Source: an uncultured Metabacillus sp. (GTDB lineage Bacteria > Bacillota > Bacilli > Bacillales > Bacillaceae). Taken from it: a stretch of DNA of 64,000 nt. Where the stretch lies: positions 62,001-126,000 of the forward strand of contig NZ_CANNCR010000004.1 in assembly GCF_947503125.1 (NCBI RefSeq), in the 5' to 3' direction. The position numbers were made by a program, and so were the translations under genes. The notes under the pieces are model-generated. The model did no database searches. It had not been told where the DNA came from and saw only the letters and a program-made list of their open reading frames with translations. Of the stretch, positions 18,626 to 26,587 are shown piece after piece (within the stretch, counting starts at the first letter, position 1; every line of letters starts with the position of its first letter).

Positions 18626-18856
18626 CTAAATTTTATTTTTTACCTCTTCTCTTAGTGATTCTAATATATTTTCTGATAAGTTCGCAGGTAATGAAGTTCC
18701 GTTTTTAAAAATCCAGGAGTTTAGGATTTCAAGATCTGACTTCTTAAACGTAATACTGTGAACATCATTGTTCAGGGTAAAATCTACTGTTACCGTTTCT
18801 TCTCCATCAAACTTGTCATCAATAATCATGTCTGTTATATAGTACGGCTTCAACAT
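18626..18856 (-). CDS. Small protein, unknown function (76 aa)
   Basis: A 76-residue acidic protein, MLKPYYITDMIIDDKFDG at the start, with alternating strand-like segments (ETVTVDFTL, VHSITF) and a C-terminal helix. No signal or membrane segment. AAAGGAG lies 6 bases before the ATG, which supports translation. I do not recognise a family. Confidence 0.65.
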   Translation of the reverse strand: MLKPYYITDMIIDDKFDGEETVTVDFTLNNDVHSITFKKSDLEILNSWIFKNGTSLPANLSENILESLREEVKNKI

Positions 18857-18950
18857 GCTTTCTCCTTTATCATTCTTTTATAATGTTTAGAATGAACCAT
18901 CTAACAATGTTTATTCACATTAAAGGTAATAATAAAGAAAAGACTTTATT

Positions 18951-19484
18951 CTATAGAGGAAAACTAGAAGATCCGATATATAATTCCTTTATGATCTTAC
19001 GGTGGTGGAGTTCATGACCGGCAAGAATATATACGAGGGCACGGACAGTAACCTCAGAGTTTAAAGCGATCCCTTTTCTTACCCAATCCTTTGATTGTAA
19101 GCTCTTCAGTAAATACAAAGTTGCTTTTCGAGAAGCAGCAAAATGGGCTAAAAGATCTTCTATCGACTGTTTATCAAACTCTGCATGTTGAATGTAAACA
19201 TCCTTATCATACCTAGGTAGGGGAACCGGCTCACCTCTTGCAGTACAAAGAAGGGTGTACGTTAAAATCCGTTCTGTATCGATCAAGTGACCAATCAATT
19301 CTTTAATGCTCCATTTTTCAGGAGAGTATCGAAATAACCCTTGTGAATCTGTCAGTTCGCTAAGCAAGATGTCAGTTTCCTTATGTTGCTGCTCTAATTG
19401 CTGAACGATATCCCCGTTTGGAACAAGTTCTAAGTATTTTTCAAAATAAGCATCATATTCACTTACTATTGGCCTTTCTTTCAT
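18951..19484 (-). CDS. DinB-superfamily protein (YfiT-like)
   Basis: A 177-residue four-helix protein of the DinB/YfiT superfamily. Potential metal ligands are His in IGHLIDTE and the HELHHRK cluster near the C-terminus. In Bacillus some members transfer bacillithiol; others have no known role. It also has YSPEKWSIKELIGHL, typical of the DinB_2 group. It forms a single-gene unit. The 352-base gap before the next gene holds a terminator for that gene (19732-19773) and otherwise nothing I recognise. Confidence 0.82.
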   Translation of the reverse strand: MKERPIVSEYDAYFEKYLELVPNGDIVQQLEQQHKETDILLSELTDSQGLFRYSPEKWSIKELIGHLIDTERILTYTLLCTARGEPVPLPRYDKDVYIQHAEFDKQSIEDLLAHFAASRKATLYLLKSLQSKDWVRKGIALNSEVTVRALVYILAGHELHHRKIIKELYIGSSSFPL

Positions 19485-19731
19485 ATTATCATTCCTATCA
19501 TGAGAAAATTTTTTTGACCATATGTGATTTATTTAGGTTGCTTTAGCCCAAACAACTGTCTCAAAATCAAAGGACCACCCTTCTCGAAATCTAGGATCCT
19601 GATACCTGAAAGATTCGCGAGCTAACTATGTAGAAAATTCCCTTCATCAACACTCCCTCCTTTTAATAAGAATTCTCATAAACTATGTTACTATCATATG
19701 GAAAATTTCTCATTAAAAAAGCATAAAAATA

Positions 19732-19773
19732 AAGGCTGTCTCAAGAAGGATTAGAACCTCTCAAAACAGCCTT
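19732..19773 (-). terminator. Terminator of the YeaQ-like gene
   Basis: AAGGCTGT and ACAGCCTT form the base of a stem whose inner part (TTGAGAGG/CCTTCTTGA) also largely pairs. TTTATTTTTAT follows on the minus strand. Confidence 0.75.
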
Positions 19774-19836
19774 CATTGTATGTTCCCTATTAATTAGTTC
19801 CAATAGAATAAATATCTCTTCTCCATCATCATTTAT

Positions 19837-20094
19837 TTATGAAGCATGTTTTCGCATGCTTTTCATAATAAAGCTTACGATGAATACCAATATAATGGCA
19901 CCGATTAACGCAGGGATGATGTAAAATCCGCCAGCTTCAGGCCCCCATTGACCGAGGATGAATGATCCGAGCCATGCTCCAATAAATCCTGCTACAATAT
20001 TTCCAATCACACCGCCTGGAACATCACGTCCTGCAATCAATCCTGCTAACCAGCCAATAATACCTCCAATAATTAATGCCCAAAGAAATCCCAT
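19837..20094 (-). CDS. GlsB/YeaQ/YmgE-family stress membrane protein
   Basis: An 85-residue protein with three hydrophobic glycine-rich helices: LWALIIGGIIGWLAGLIAG, VIGNIVAGFIGAWLGSFILG and a C-terminal IIPALIGAIILVFIVSF. This is the transglycosylase-associated family, named for its genome context and often induced by general stress. ATG at 20094 has AAAGGAG 8 bases upstream. Confidence 0.9.
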   Translation of the reverse strand: MGFLWALIIGGIIGWLAGLIAGRDVPGGVIGNIVAGFIGAWLGSFILGQWGPEAGGFYIIPALIGAIILVFIVSFIMKSMRKHAS

Positions 20095-20202
20095 TTTTAA
20101 CACTCCTTTTATTGAGTTTTTTATTAATGGTGTTTGATCTTTATTTACCCCTCCATAGAAAACCTAAACTATTATTCTCCTATTTTTTATCATCATCAAA
20201 TA

Positions 20203-20883
20203 TCATTGAATCTCTTTTTCTAATGCCTCCTCAATGTCAGGTTTATGTCCAAAGAAATAAAGCCGGTCTCCTGATTGAAACTGCTCCTCTGCTATGTTTT
20301 TCCGAATTCTAACATCCCCTCTTTTAATCATTAAAATAACAAAATCAGAGAATTCGTGATCTTCCATGATTTGATTAACCGTGTTATTGATAAGCGGAGA
20401 ATCTGCCTTAATCTGGTATTCTACTAATTGACCATCAATATCTTTTAACGTTACTTCTCTTATTGGTAAAGGAAATGATGATTCCTCTTTCTCCTCTTTA
20501 TGTTCAAGTTTATTTACCAGGTATTTTTGCAAAACTGGCAGTTTTAAAATACTTAAAACAATTATTAATGACACGGCGATATAAATAATGGAACTTGTTC
20601 TTAAATCATCCTCGAATAAACTGCTAACCGAAGAAATAATAACTGCCAAAGAAAAGGCGCCAAATAAAATAAGGAAAACACCAAGCTTTCTACGAAATGG
20701 ATGGGATAGGATAAATTCGGATTCACCTGTGGTATAACCTGTCCCTGTCATCATGGAAATGACTTGAAACCTTGACACTTTCTTTTTTAGACCTGTTAAT
20801 TGAAATAAAATAACATGGATTTCAATGACTGTCATAATAATCGCAAAATAAATGAGTAAAAATAATAGAGTCAACCTGTTCAC
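20203..20883 (-). CDS. Membrane protein with C-terminal TrkA-C (RCK_C) domain
   Basis: A 226-residue protein with four N-terminal membrane helices up to about residue 125 and a soluble domain from residue 150 (VEYQIKADSPLINNTVNQIM...GDRLYFFGHK), the pattern of RCK_C/TrkA-C ligand-binding domains. Such domains often bind c-di-AMP in firmicutes and gate ion transport. The membrane part is too short for a known K+ channel. Start ATG follows AAAGAGGTG. Confidence 0.75.
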   Translation of the reverse strand: MNRLTLLFLLIYFAIIMTVIEIHVILFQLTGLKKKVSRFQVISMMTGTGYTTGESEFILSHPFRRKLGVFLILFGAFSLAVIISSVSSLFEDDLRTSSIIYIAVSLIIVLSILKLPVLQKYLVNKLEHKEEKEESSFPLPIREVTLKDIDGQLVEYQIKADSPLINNTVNQIMEDHEFSDFVILMIKRGDVRIRKNIAEEQFQSGDRLYFFGHKPDIEEALEKEIQ

Positions 20884-20900
20884 CTCTTTTTGCTCTTAAC

Positions 20901-20932
20901 ATAAAAATAGTTGGGGCATTAAGAGCCCCAAC
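20901..20932 (-). terminator. Terminator of the 89-residue protein gene
   Basis: GTTGGGGC and GCCCCAAC pair over 8 bases around ATTAAGA. TATTTTTAT follows on the minus strand. Confidence 0.85.
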
Positions 20933-20947
20933 CAAATTATTAAACCT

Positions 20948-21217
20948 TTACTGCTTCTTCTCATCGTAAAATTTCACCGAGTACATTGCACCCTCACTCA
21001 CCATCTTGTTATCTTCAATATCTTGCGGGTCTGGATGTCCTCCCTTTTCAACAGGTAGGTTATCACACTTGTCAATTGCTGAAGGTTTTATCTTCCTCTT
21101 CAATTCTCTAAATGTATTTTCCAATTTAATTCTATTTGGTTTTGATGATACCCATAGGACAAGAGAAGTTCCCATTCCAACAGCAACAATTGATTTCATA
21201 CCTAGCATTCTTTTCAT
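20948..21217 (-). CDS. Small protein with N-terminal membrane segment, unknown
   Basis: An 89-residue protein: hydrophobic N-terminus GMKSIVAVGMGTSLVLWV, then a charged region (ENTFRELKRKIKPS) and an acidic tail (HPDPQDIEDNKMV). ATG at 21217 has AGAGGAG 8 bases upstream. It may be co-transcribed with nothing else, since a terminator follows directly. No family recognised. Confidence 0.65.
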   Translation of the reverse strand: MKRMLGMKSIVAVGMGTSLVLWVSSKPNRIKLENTFRELKRKIKPSAIDKCDNLPVEKGGHPDPQDIEDNKMVSEGAMYSVKFYDEKKQ

Positions 21218-21399
21218 TACTACCACTCCTCTTTTAATTGAATTTTTTTTCAGAAAAAGCTGTAATTACTTGTCCTATATACCCTTTTAAAAAGGATTCA
21301 AACATTTCAATTAAAATAAAAGGTTTCAAAGCTATCAAATACGGGCATTGTTTTGGTAAATCACATAAAAAAATTTATTAAATAAGTAGGGATTTAGTG

Positions 21400-22329
21400 A
21401 TGAATAAGTGGAAATGGTATCAATATAATAAAAATGAATTAGAAAAAATAAAGCAATCTGAACATAAAAATGAAATCCTCTCACAAAAGCCCTGGCTAGA
21501 TAAAATAAAGATGAATGATACAAATTACTTGGAGATTAGCCACGCTGTGAATGGTGCTTTTACCCTTAAAGGTTCTCTCGTTTATGACCAAAATTTTCAT
21601 GATGAAAGAGAATATAAAATATTTCAATTTTTTTTAACACAGGATAAGCTTGTAACAGTTGATTTAGATTTGTCATTATTTAAACATGCTAACATCGAAC
21701 AAATGTTGCGAAAAATAGCAAAAGCGGATAAACCAATTGATGGGTTTTTATTTATCCTTTTGGAACTATTGGCAGAATTTTTAATAAAAATTGATGATTT
21801 TGAAGATGAGTTAAGGGAACTCATTTGGAAAATTCATAAAAAAAATAAAACGAGTATTTTAGAAGATATTTATAAACGCCGCCATGACTTGCTTGTTTGG
21901 AGCAACTTGCTTATCCCTTTAAAGGAGCTAATCATGGGAATCGAAGAGGCATGTCATGAGATATTGAATGATAATAAAACCTATGCTCTTACAGCTAAAC
22001 GAATAAAAAGAGCTCTGTATTTAATCGATGAATATGAGCATGAAATTCATTCAATCATAACATTGGAAGAAGTAATCTCCACCCACCGCGGAAATGAGAT
22101 TATGAAAACCTTAACGGTTATGACAGCTATTTTTACTCCTGCCATGGCATGGGGGGCAATTTGGGGGATGAATTTTAAGTTCATGCCTGAACTGGAATGG
22201 AAGTATGGATACTTCATTTCGATCATCATCATTGCATTATCCATGATTGCTGTATATATCTACCTTAAAATGAAAGGATGGACAGGAGATCTGTTAAAGG
22301 GGAAGAAAAAAGGGAAATTTTTCAAATAA
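21400..22329 (+). CDS. CorA-family divalent cation transporter
   Basis: A 309-residue protein of the CorA Mg2+/Co2+ channel family. The signature GMN motif ends the first of two C-terminal helices (MAWGAIWGMNFKFMPELEWKYG), followed by ISIIIIALSMIAVYIYL. The cytoplasmic N-terminal 240 residues contain the long stalk helix. Some residues of the domain are less conserved than in typical CorA. ATG at 21400 is chosen over the adjacent GTG. A short hairpin without T-run (22335-22357) follows. Confidence 0.88.
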   Translation: MNKWKWYQYNKNELEKIKQSEHKNEILSQKPWLDKIKMNDTNYLEISHAVNGAFTLKGSLVYDQNFHDEREYKIFQFFLTQDKLVTVDLDLSLFKHANIEQMLRKIAKADKPIDGFLFILLELLAEFLIKIDDFEDELRELIWKIHKKNKTSILEDIYKRRHDLLVWSNLLIPLKELIMGIEEACHEILNDNKTYALTAKRIKRALYLIDEYEHEIHSIITLEEVISTHRGNEIMKTLTVMTAIFTPAMAWGAIWGMNFKFMPELEWKYGYFISIIIIALSMIAVYIYLKMKGWTGDLLKGKKKGKFFK

Positions 22330-22384
22330 ATGGAAGGGCTGACTATAGATCAGCCCTGATTAGCATCCCTATTCGTATTATCTG

Positions 22385-22753
22385 TTATACCACTTCGTGT
22401 AAATGCCTGCGAATCTTAGCAGCTGTTTTCGTTGGGTTATCCATCGCAAACACGACATACCGATATTTCGAATGACCTTCAAGTGTGATAATGACCACTG
22501 GTTCTTTACGTTCAAACGAAAGAAAATACCATTCATCTCCATATTTAAAGCTGCCTTCATAAATATTCAATGGAGCAATGGAGGTTCCTGGCGCTCTAAT
22601 CATCCATTTAGGAGCTTCAAAATCACTTACTAAAACCTCTTTAATTGTTGAATATGGCATGGTTACTTTCCTTCTGATAGCGAAAAATCTTGTTATTCCT
22701 GTCAGTTTTAATGTTAGCTCTTGTTGACCAAAATGGATTTCTCTTCCCACCAT
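22385..22753 (-). CDS. Unknown protein, possibly PH-like fold (122 aa)
   Basis: A soluble protein of about 122 residues that is rich in beta-strand segments: ELTLKLTGITRF, KVTMPYSTIKEVLV, EWYFLSFERKEPVVIITL, then a C-terminal helix NPTKTAAKIRRHL. The pattern fits bacterial PH-like domains, but no motif is decisive. The start at 22753 (or the next codon, GTG) is chosen because AGGAGG lies just before it. Confidence 0.6.
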   Translation of the reverse strand: MVGREIHFGQQELTLKLTGITRFFAIRRKVTMPYSTIKEVLVSDFEAPKWMIRAPGTSIAPLNIYEGSFKYGDEWYFLSFERKEPVVIITLEGHSKYRYVVFAMDNPTKTAAKIRRHLHEVV

Positions 22754-22837
22754 TTCCCTCCTCTCATTTTCCATTTATATTAAGAGTAGTTCTTTTAATT
22801 GTACAGCTAGAATAATAAATAATATTTGAAGGCTTTA

Positions 22838-23344
22838 CTACATCTGGGGTGCTTCCATCCCCATAAGGGCCCATTCTTCTTTTGAAGGACCGTATAGACC
22901 CGGTACATTTAATCCTGCTTGCCTCATGAGGACTGTCATTTGTCCGCGATGATGTGTTTGATGCTGAAGCAAAAACAATAACAGTGTTCCTTTTGTCATT
23001 TTCATTTGTCCATAAAAGTCAATAACATCATTCAAACTTTCATCCATCCATTGCGTTTTGATGGCTTCGACAAATGCGGCACTTGCTTGTTGATAGCTTT
23101 CCGCTATATATGATGCGGAACTTGGTACCGGAAAGTCCTTAGCAGGGGCTTCAAATGTTAAATCAGACTGAGATGATATAATTTTAATCGCTGAAACCGT
23201 GTGCCAGGCAAGCCGGCCTAAATCCCAGTTATCCGGAGTTATTTGTTGTTTTAGTGACTCATCTGTAAGGTTATTTAATACCTTCTGAGTCTGTGCAGCT
23301 TCATAATTCCATGATTGCAGAAATCGCTCTTTCGTTTGGAACAT
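22838..23344 (-). CDS. DinB-family protein
   Basis: A 168-residue member of the DinB superfamily, distinct from the one at 18951-19484. Likely metal ligands are His in GRLAWHTVSAI and HQTHHRGQM. ATG at 23344 follows AGGAGG by 9 bases. The function of this group is not known for certain; thiol transfer has been shown for some relatives. Confidence 0.85.
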   Translation of the reverse strand: MFQTKERFLQSWNYEAAQTQKVLNNLTDESLKQQITPDNWDLGRLAWHTVSAIKIISSQSDLTFEAPAKDFPVPSSASYIAESYQQASAAFVEAIKTQWMDESLNDVIDFYGQMKMTKGTLLLFLLQHQTHHRGQMTVLMRQAGLNVPGLYGPSKEEWALMGMEAPQM

Positions 23345-23597
23345 TTTAATCATCCTCCTTTATTTTTAATCATTAATCTATTCTTTAATCGCTTCCTATT
23401 TCCTTCCAAATAGGAAAGATTTACTTCGCTGAAATGATAACTCTGCTATCCTGCAATTTTACCTTTATCAATAAACTCAGTCCTAAAAAAAGGAGAAGCC
23501 CTGTAGCTAGCAGAAATTCTTACCAGCAGTACCGGACTTCTGTTATGTAGATAAGAAAGGTTATTCTGTCCATAAAGTTCCGGTAAGTCTCGCTTTA

Positions 23598-23999
23598 TTA
23601 TTCATCTTCTGGTTGACTTCCCTCTTTTTTTCTTAAGTAGTTTAGGAAGTTCGTTTTATCTTCAAGCTCTCTTTCTAAGTAGCCGAGATAAGCAAAAAGT
23701 AAGCTTATATCTTTTGATAATTCCCCATCCTGATGGATATATTTCTCTCGAATTTTCTTTACTTCTCTTTTGACAATCCATCTATCATCTTTGTCATCTT
23801 TTTCAACAATATCAAAATACTCAACCTGTGTGTCAGGAATCAGCTCAATCCCCATAAACCGTTTCGCCGCATTTTTATTAATCATATACACAAATTTTTC
23901 CGCTTCCAGCTCTGATAGTGCATCCGGATGTATTTTAATTGATTTCGGAATAACATCCTGATTGACAATAAACTCTTTTAATTGATCGACAACCTTCAT
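23598..23999 (-). CDS. Unknown acidic protein (133 aa)
   Basis: A charged protein of about 133 residues, with a C-terminal helical half (LSKDISLLFAYLGYLERELEDK) that could form a coiled coil. No signal or membrane segment. The start is uncertain: ATG at 23999 lies close behind GGGGGCAAGGAA. I recognise no family and no functional link to neighbours. Confidence 0.6.
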   Translation of the reverse strand: MKVVDQLKEFIVNQDVIPKSIKIHPDALSELEAEKFVYMINKNAAKRFMGIELIPDTQVEYFDIVEKDDKDDRWIVKREVKKIREKYIHQDGELSKDISLLFAYLGYLERELEDKTNFLNYLRKKEGSQPEDE

Positions 24000-24236
24000 T
24001 TCCTTGCCCCCATTCAATAGATCGATTCAACATCACTTATAGTACAACCTATTCAATAGGGACAGAAAAAAGTACCTTGCTATGTTCTTATTCTTTTTAT
24101 AAAAAGAACTTATTAATTGGCTGTTTCGTAAACTTTGTTGCCATATACTCAGTAGTTAGAAGCGTTCCGAATTCTATCTACTTATATTACAAAGTCTTTT
24201 TCAATGTTGAATGTGAGAACTGACTTTTAGCTGCCC

Positions 24237-24707
24237 TTAAAGATCGAACTGCTTCCATACTTGTTCATACACTTTTTTTAAAGGAATATTATGAAGCTTT
24301 GCAATTTGTTTACAATCTTCATATTCTGGTGCGCGTTGGATAACTTGTCCGTTAAAGATACCTTCTTTAACTGTCACCGTTCCCCATTTTGTTGGTACTT
24401 TTCTAAATATTCGTTCTACCCGGTGAACTGTTAAAGGGTAATAACGGATACCAAGTGTTGTTGTTTCCTTAAACAAAATTTCTTTCATTATGTTTATCTT
24501 TTCACGGGAACAGAGTAACTGCAGTAAAATTCCCGGTCTATTTTTTTTCATATAAATAGGTGTATAAAATACATCATTTGCACCGGATTCAAATAACAAA
24601 TCCATGACATAGCCAAGCCATTCTCCTGGAGTATCATCAAGATTTACTTCCATTTTTATCATTTGATCATCAATATGTTCATCATTTGGAGGAGGTTGTG
24701 AAACCAT
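24237..24707 (-). CDS. larC2: Nickel-pincer cofactor biosynthesis protein LarC2
   Basis: The C-terminal half of LarC, the CTP-dependent enzyme that inserts nickel into the pyridinium bis-thiocarboxylate mononucleotide. The 156-residue protein has MEVNLDDTPGEWLGYVMDLL, GANDVFYTPIYMKKNRPG and the CTP-domain ending. ATG at 24707 follows AGAGGTG by 8 bases, so separate translation is possible. It lies in the -1 frame relative to larC1. In Lactiplantibacillus plantarum a fusion is made by ribosomal frameshifting. Here the gene is last in the lar run. Confidence 0.9.
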   Translation of the reverse strand: MVSQPPPNDEHIDDQMIKMEVNLDDTPGEWLGYVMDLLFESGANDVFYTPIYMKKNRPGILLQLLCSREKINIMKEILFKETTTLGIRYYPLTVHRVERIFRKVPTKWGTVTVKEGIFNGQVIQRAPEYEDCKQIAKLHNIPLKKVYEQVWKQFDL

Positions 24708-24737
24708 CTTGCAAACACCTCTCATTCTGTATAGTAG

Positions 24738-24769
24738 GAAAAAGCCATTATCAGTATGGTGACAATGGC
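24738..24769 (-). promoter_or_regulatory. Hairpin between larC1 and larC2
   Basis: On the minus strand GCCATTGTC pairs with GATAATGGC (one G-U) around ACCATACT and is followed by TTTTTCC. It could be a partial terminator that lowers larC2 expression, or a structure that stimulates frameshifting at the end of larC1, whose stop lies 13 bases before the stem. Confidence 0.6.
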
Positions 24770-24781
24770 CGACTTCCTTTA

Positions 24782-25780
24782 TTACTCTTCACCAATAATG
24801 ACACGAAGCACATTTGGCCGGTCTTTAAACGTTTTTGTTCCTGCACCGTATCCAATTGAGGTTACCTTTATTGAAGGAAGAGTACAAAATTCTTCTGCAA
24901 GTACTGCTGCAATTGCGGCACCTGTTGGTGTTGTTAGCTCAAAATTTACCTCACTTTGTGCAATTGGAATCCCCTTTAACATTTCTAATGTCGCAGGCGC
25001 TGGAACTGGATAAATTCCATGATCAATATGGATTTTTCCTGTGCCAACCGGAATAGAAGATGATTTCACCTTTTGAATTCCCAATTGATGAATTAAGATG
25101 GCCGTTCCAACGATGTCAATAATCGAATCAACTGCCCCTACCTCATGAAAATGTACATTTTCTAATGGCAAGCCATGAATATGACCTTCCGCCTCACCAA
25201 TCTTCTTAAAGATTTGTAATGCTGTCTCTTTTACCTCATTCGATAATCCTGATGACTCAATCATTTTTACAATATCACGGTATGAACGGTGGTGATGATC
25301 ATGTCCATGATGGTGGTCATGGCCGTGATGGTGATCATGCTCATGATGGTCGTCATGACCATGATGGTGGTCATGTCCATGATGGTGGTCATGTCCATGA
25401 TGGTGGTCATGTCCATGATGGTGGTCATGTCCATGATGGTGGTCATGCTCATGATGGTGATCATGTCCATTATGGTGAGTATGCTCATGATAGTCGTCAT
25501 GCTCATGATGGTGGTCATGGTCATGTTGGTGGTCATGGTCATGTTGGTGGTCATGGTCATGAGCTTGGTGTAGGTTCTCATCTGTTAACAACACATCAAA
25601 TTTCGTGCTTGTAATGCCGTTCTTAACAATTTTCTTCCAATGCAACTCATATTCATCTTCAATGTTTAACTTCTTTAATTCCTCTACTAATACATTTGGA
25701 TCTGCACCGGCATCAATGAGAGCACCAATAACCATGTCCCCACTTATTCCTGAAAAGCAATCAAAATATAGTACCTTCAT
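24782..25780 (-). CDS. larC1: Nickel-pincer cofactor biosynthesis protein LarC1, His-rich insert
   Basis: The N-terminal half of LarC: MKVLYFDCFSGISGDMVIGALID at the start, then after the insert HIHGLPLENVHFHEVGAVDS and TPTGAAIAAVLAEEF. Residues 71-170 are an extreme Asp/His-rich insert with 60 His in 100 residues, much longer than the short His stretch seen in many LarC proteins, and likely to store or deliver nickel. The ATG overlaps the larB stop (ATGA), so the two are coupled. The stop at 24782 is in a different frame from larC2. Confidence 0.93.
   Translation of the reverse strand: MKVLYFDCFSGISGDMVIGALIDAGADPNVLVEELKKLNIEDEYELHWKKIVKNGITSTKFDVLLTDENLHQAHDHDHQHDHDHQHDHDHHHEHDDYHEHTHHNGHDHHHEHDHHHGHDHHHGHDHHHGHDHHHGHDHHHGHDDHHEHDHHHGHDHHHGHDHHHRSYRDIVKMIESSGLSNEVKETALQIFKKIGEAEGHIHGLPLENVHFHEVGAVDSIIDIVGTAILIHQLGIQKVKSSSIPVGTGKIHIDHGIYPVPAPATLEMLKGIPIAQSEVNFELTTPTGAAIAAVLAEEFCTLPSIKVTSIGYGAGTKTFKDRPNVLRVIIGEE
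25271..25570 (-). repeat. His/Asp-coding tandem repeat in larC1
   Basis: The stretch is built of 18-base units coding HDHHHG. About four consecutive copies near 25368-25445 are identical at base level, and diverged copies flank them. Such an array can expand or contract by slippage in six-residue steps without a frameshift. Confidence 0.9.
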
Positions 25781-26535
25781 TTTTCAATAGCCCCTTTTTG
25801 CGCTAATTGGTATATTAATACAGCGTTATATGCAGCTCCAAAACCATTATCAATATTAACGACACTAATACCAGATGCACATGAATTTAACATCGTTAAC
25901 AATGCAGACAGTCCATTGAAATTTGCACCGTAGCCAACACTTGTCGGAACAGCTAAGACGGGATGGGAAACCAGTCCGCCGACAACGCTTGGCAGGGCAC
26001 CTTCCATTCCTGCTACTACAACAGAAACAGTGGCTTGTTGGATTTCTTCAATATGATCAAAGAGTCGATGAATTCCAGCAACACCTACGTCGTAAAATCG
26101 GCGAACCTCACATCCTAAAGCTTCCGCTGTAACAGCTGCTTCCTCGGCAACCCTTAAATCAGAAGTTCCAGCACAAACAATTGCTATATAGCCGTTTGTT
26201 GATTTTTTAAGCTTACCTATTTTCCTCCAATAGAGAATTTGTGCTGTTTCCTTATAAATAAAATCTGGATATTCACTTATAATAAATTCAGCCTTATCTT
26301 TTGAAATACGTGTGACTAGCACATCATGGTCTTTTGATCTTATCGCTTTAATAATAGAAAGAATCTGTTGTACTGTTTTCCCTTCCCCATAGATCACTTC
26401 TGGGAACCCTTGACGGTTTTTTCGGTGATGATCAACCTTCGCAAAGCCTAAATTTTCATAAGTAGCTAATTGCTCCTTTGCTTCAGCAACACTTAATGTA
26501 CCGTTTTGGACTTGCTTTAATATCTCTTCCATCAT
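25777..26535 (-). CDS. larB: Nickel-pincer cofactor biosynthesis protein LarB
   Basis: It carboxylates and hydrolyses nicotinic acid adenine dinucleotide, the first step of nickel-pincer cofactor synthesis. The 252-residue protein has the PurE-like C-terminal domain with IAIVCAGTSDLRVAEEAA, YDVGVAGIHRL and VAGMEGALPSVVGGL. ATG at 26535 follows AAGGTGAG. It lies 52 bases after gluconokinase and overlaps larC1 by 4 bases. Confidence 0.96.
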   Translation of the reverse strand: MMEEILKQVQNGTLSVAEAKEQLATYENLGFAKVDHHRKNRQGFPEVIYGEGKTVQQILSIIKAIRSKDHDVLVTRISKDKAEFIISEYPDFIYKETAQILYWRKIGKLKKSTNGYIAIVCAGTSDLRVAEEAAVTAEALGCEVRRFYDVGVAGIHRLFDHIEEIQQATVSVVVAGMEGALPSVVGGLVSHPVLAVPTSVGYGANFNGLSALLTMLNSCASGISVVNIDNGFGAAYNAVLIYQLAQKGAIEK

Positions 26536-26587
26536 ATTTACCACTCACCTTAATAACTAAAGATCTTCCTTTATACCGTTTAACCAA

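Noticed and set aside
22335-22357. Hairpin AGGGCTGA/TCAGCCCT after the CorA-type gene as a terminator
   Set aside because: The stem is good but no T-run follows on either strand, so termination cannot be claimed.
24091-24108. Perfect palindrome TTCTTTTTATAAAAAGAA after larC2 as a terminator
   Set aside because: It lies about 130 bases after the stop, has an AT-only stem and is expected by chance in such AT-rich DNA.
25289-25573. Array of short direct repeats that could suggest CRISPR
   Set aside because: The units are contiguous, 18 bases long and without spacers, and they encode HDHHHG in frame within LarC1.
25219-25614. Long open frames opposite the larC1 His-rich array
   Set aside because: They are produced by the repeated 18-base units read on the other strand or in other frames; composition is only Met, Val, His, Asp or Gly with no ribosome binding site.
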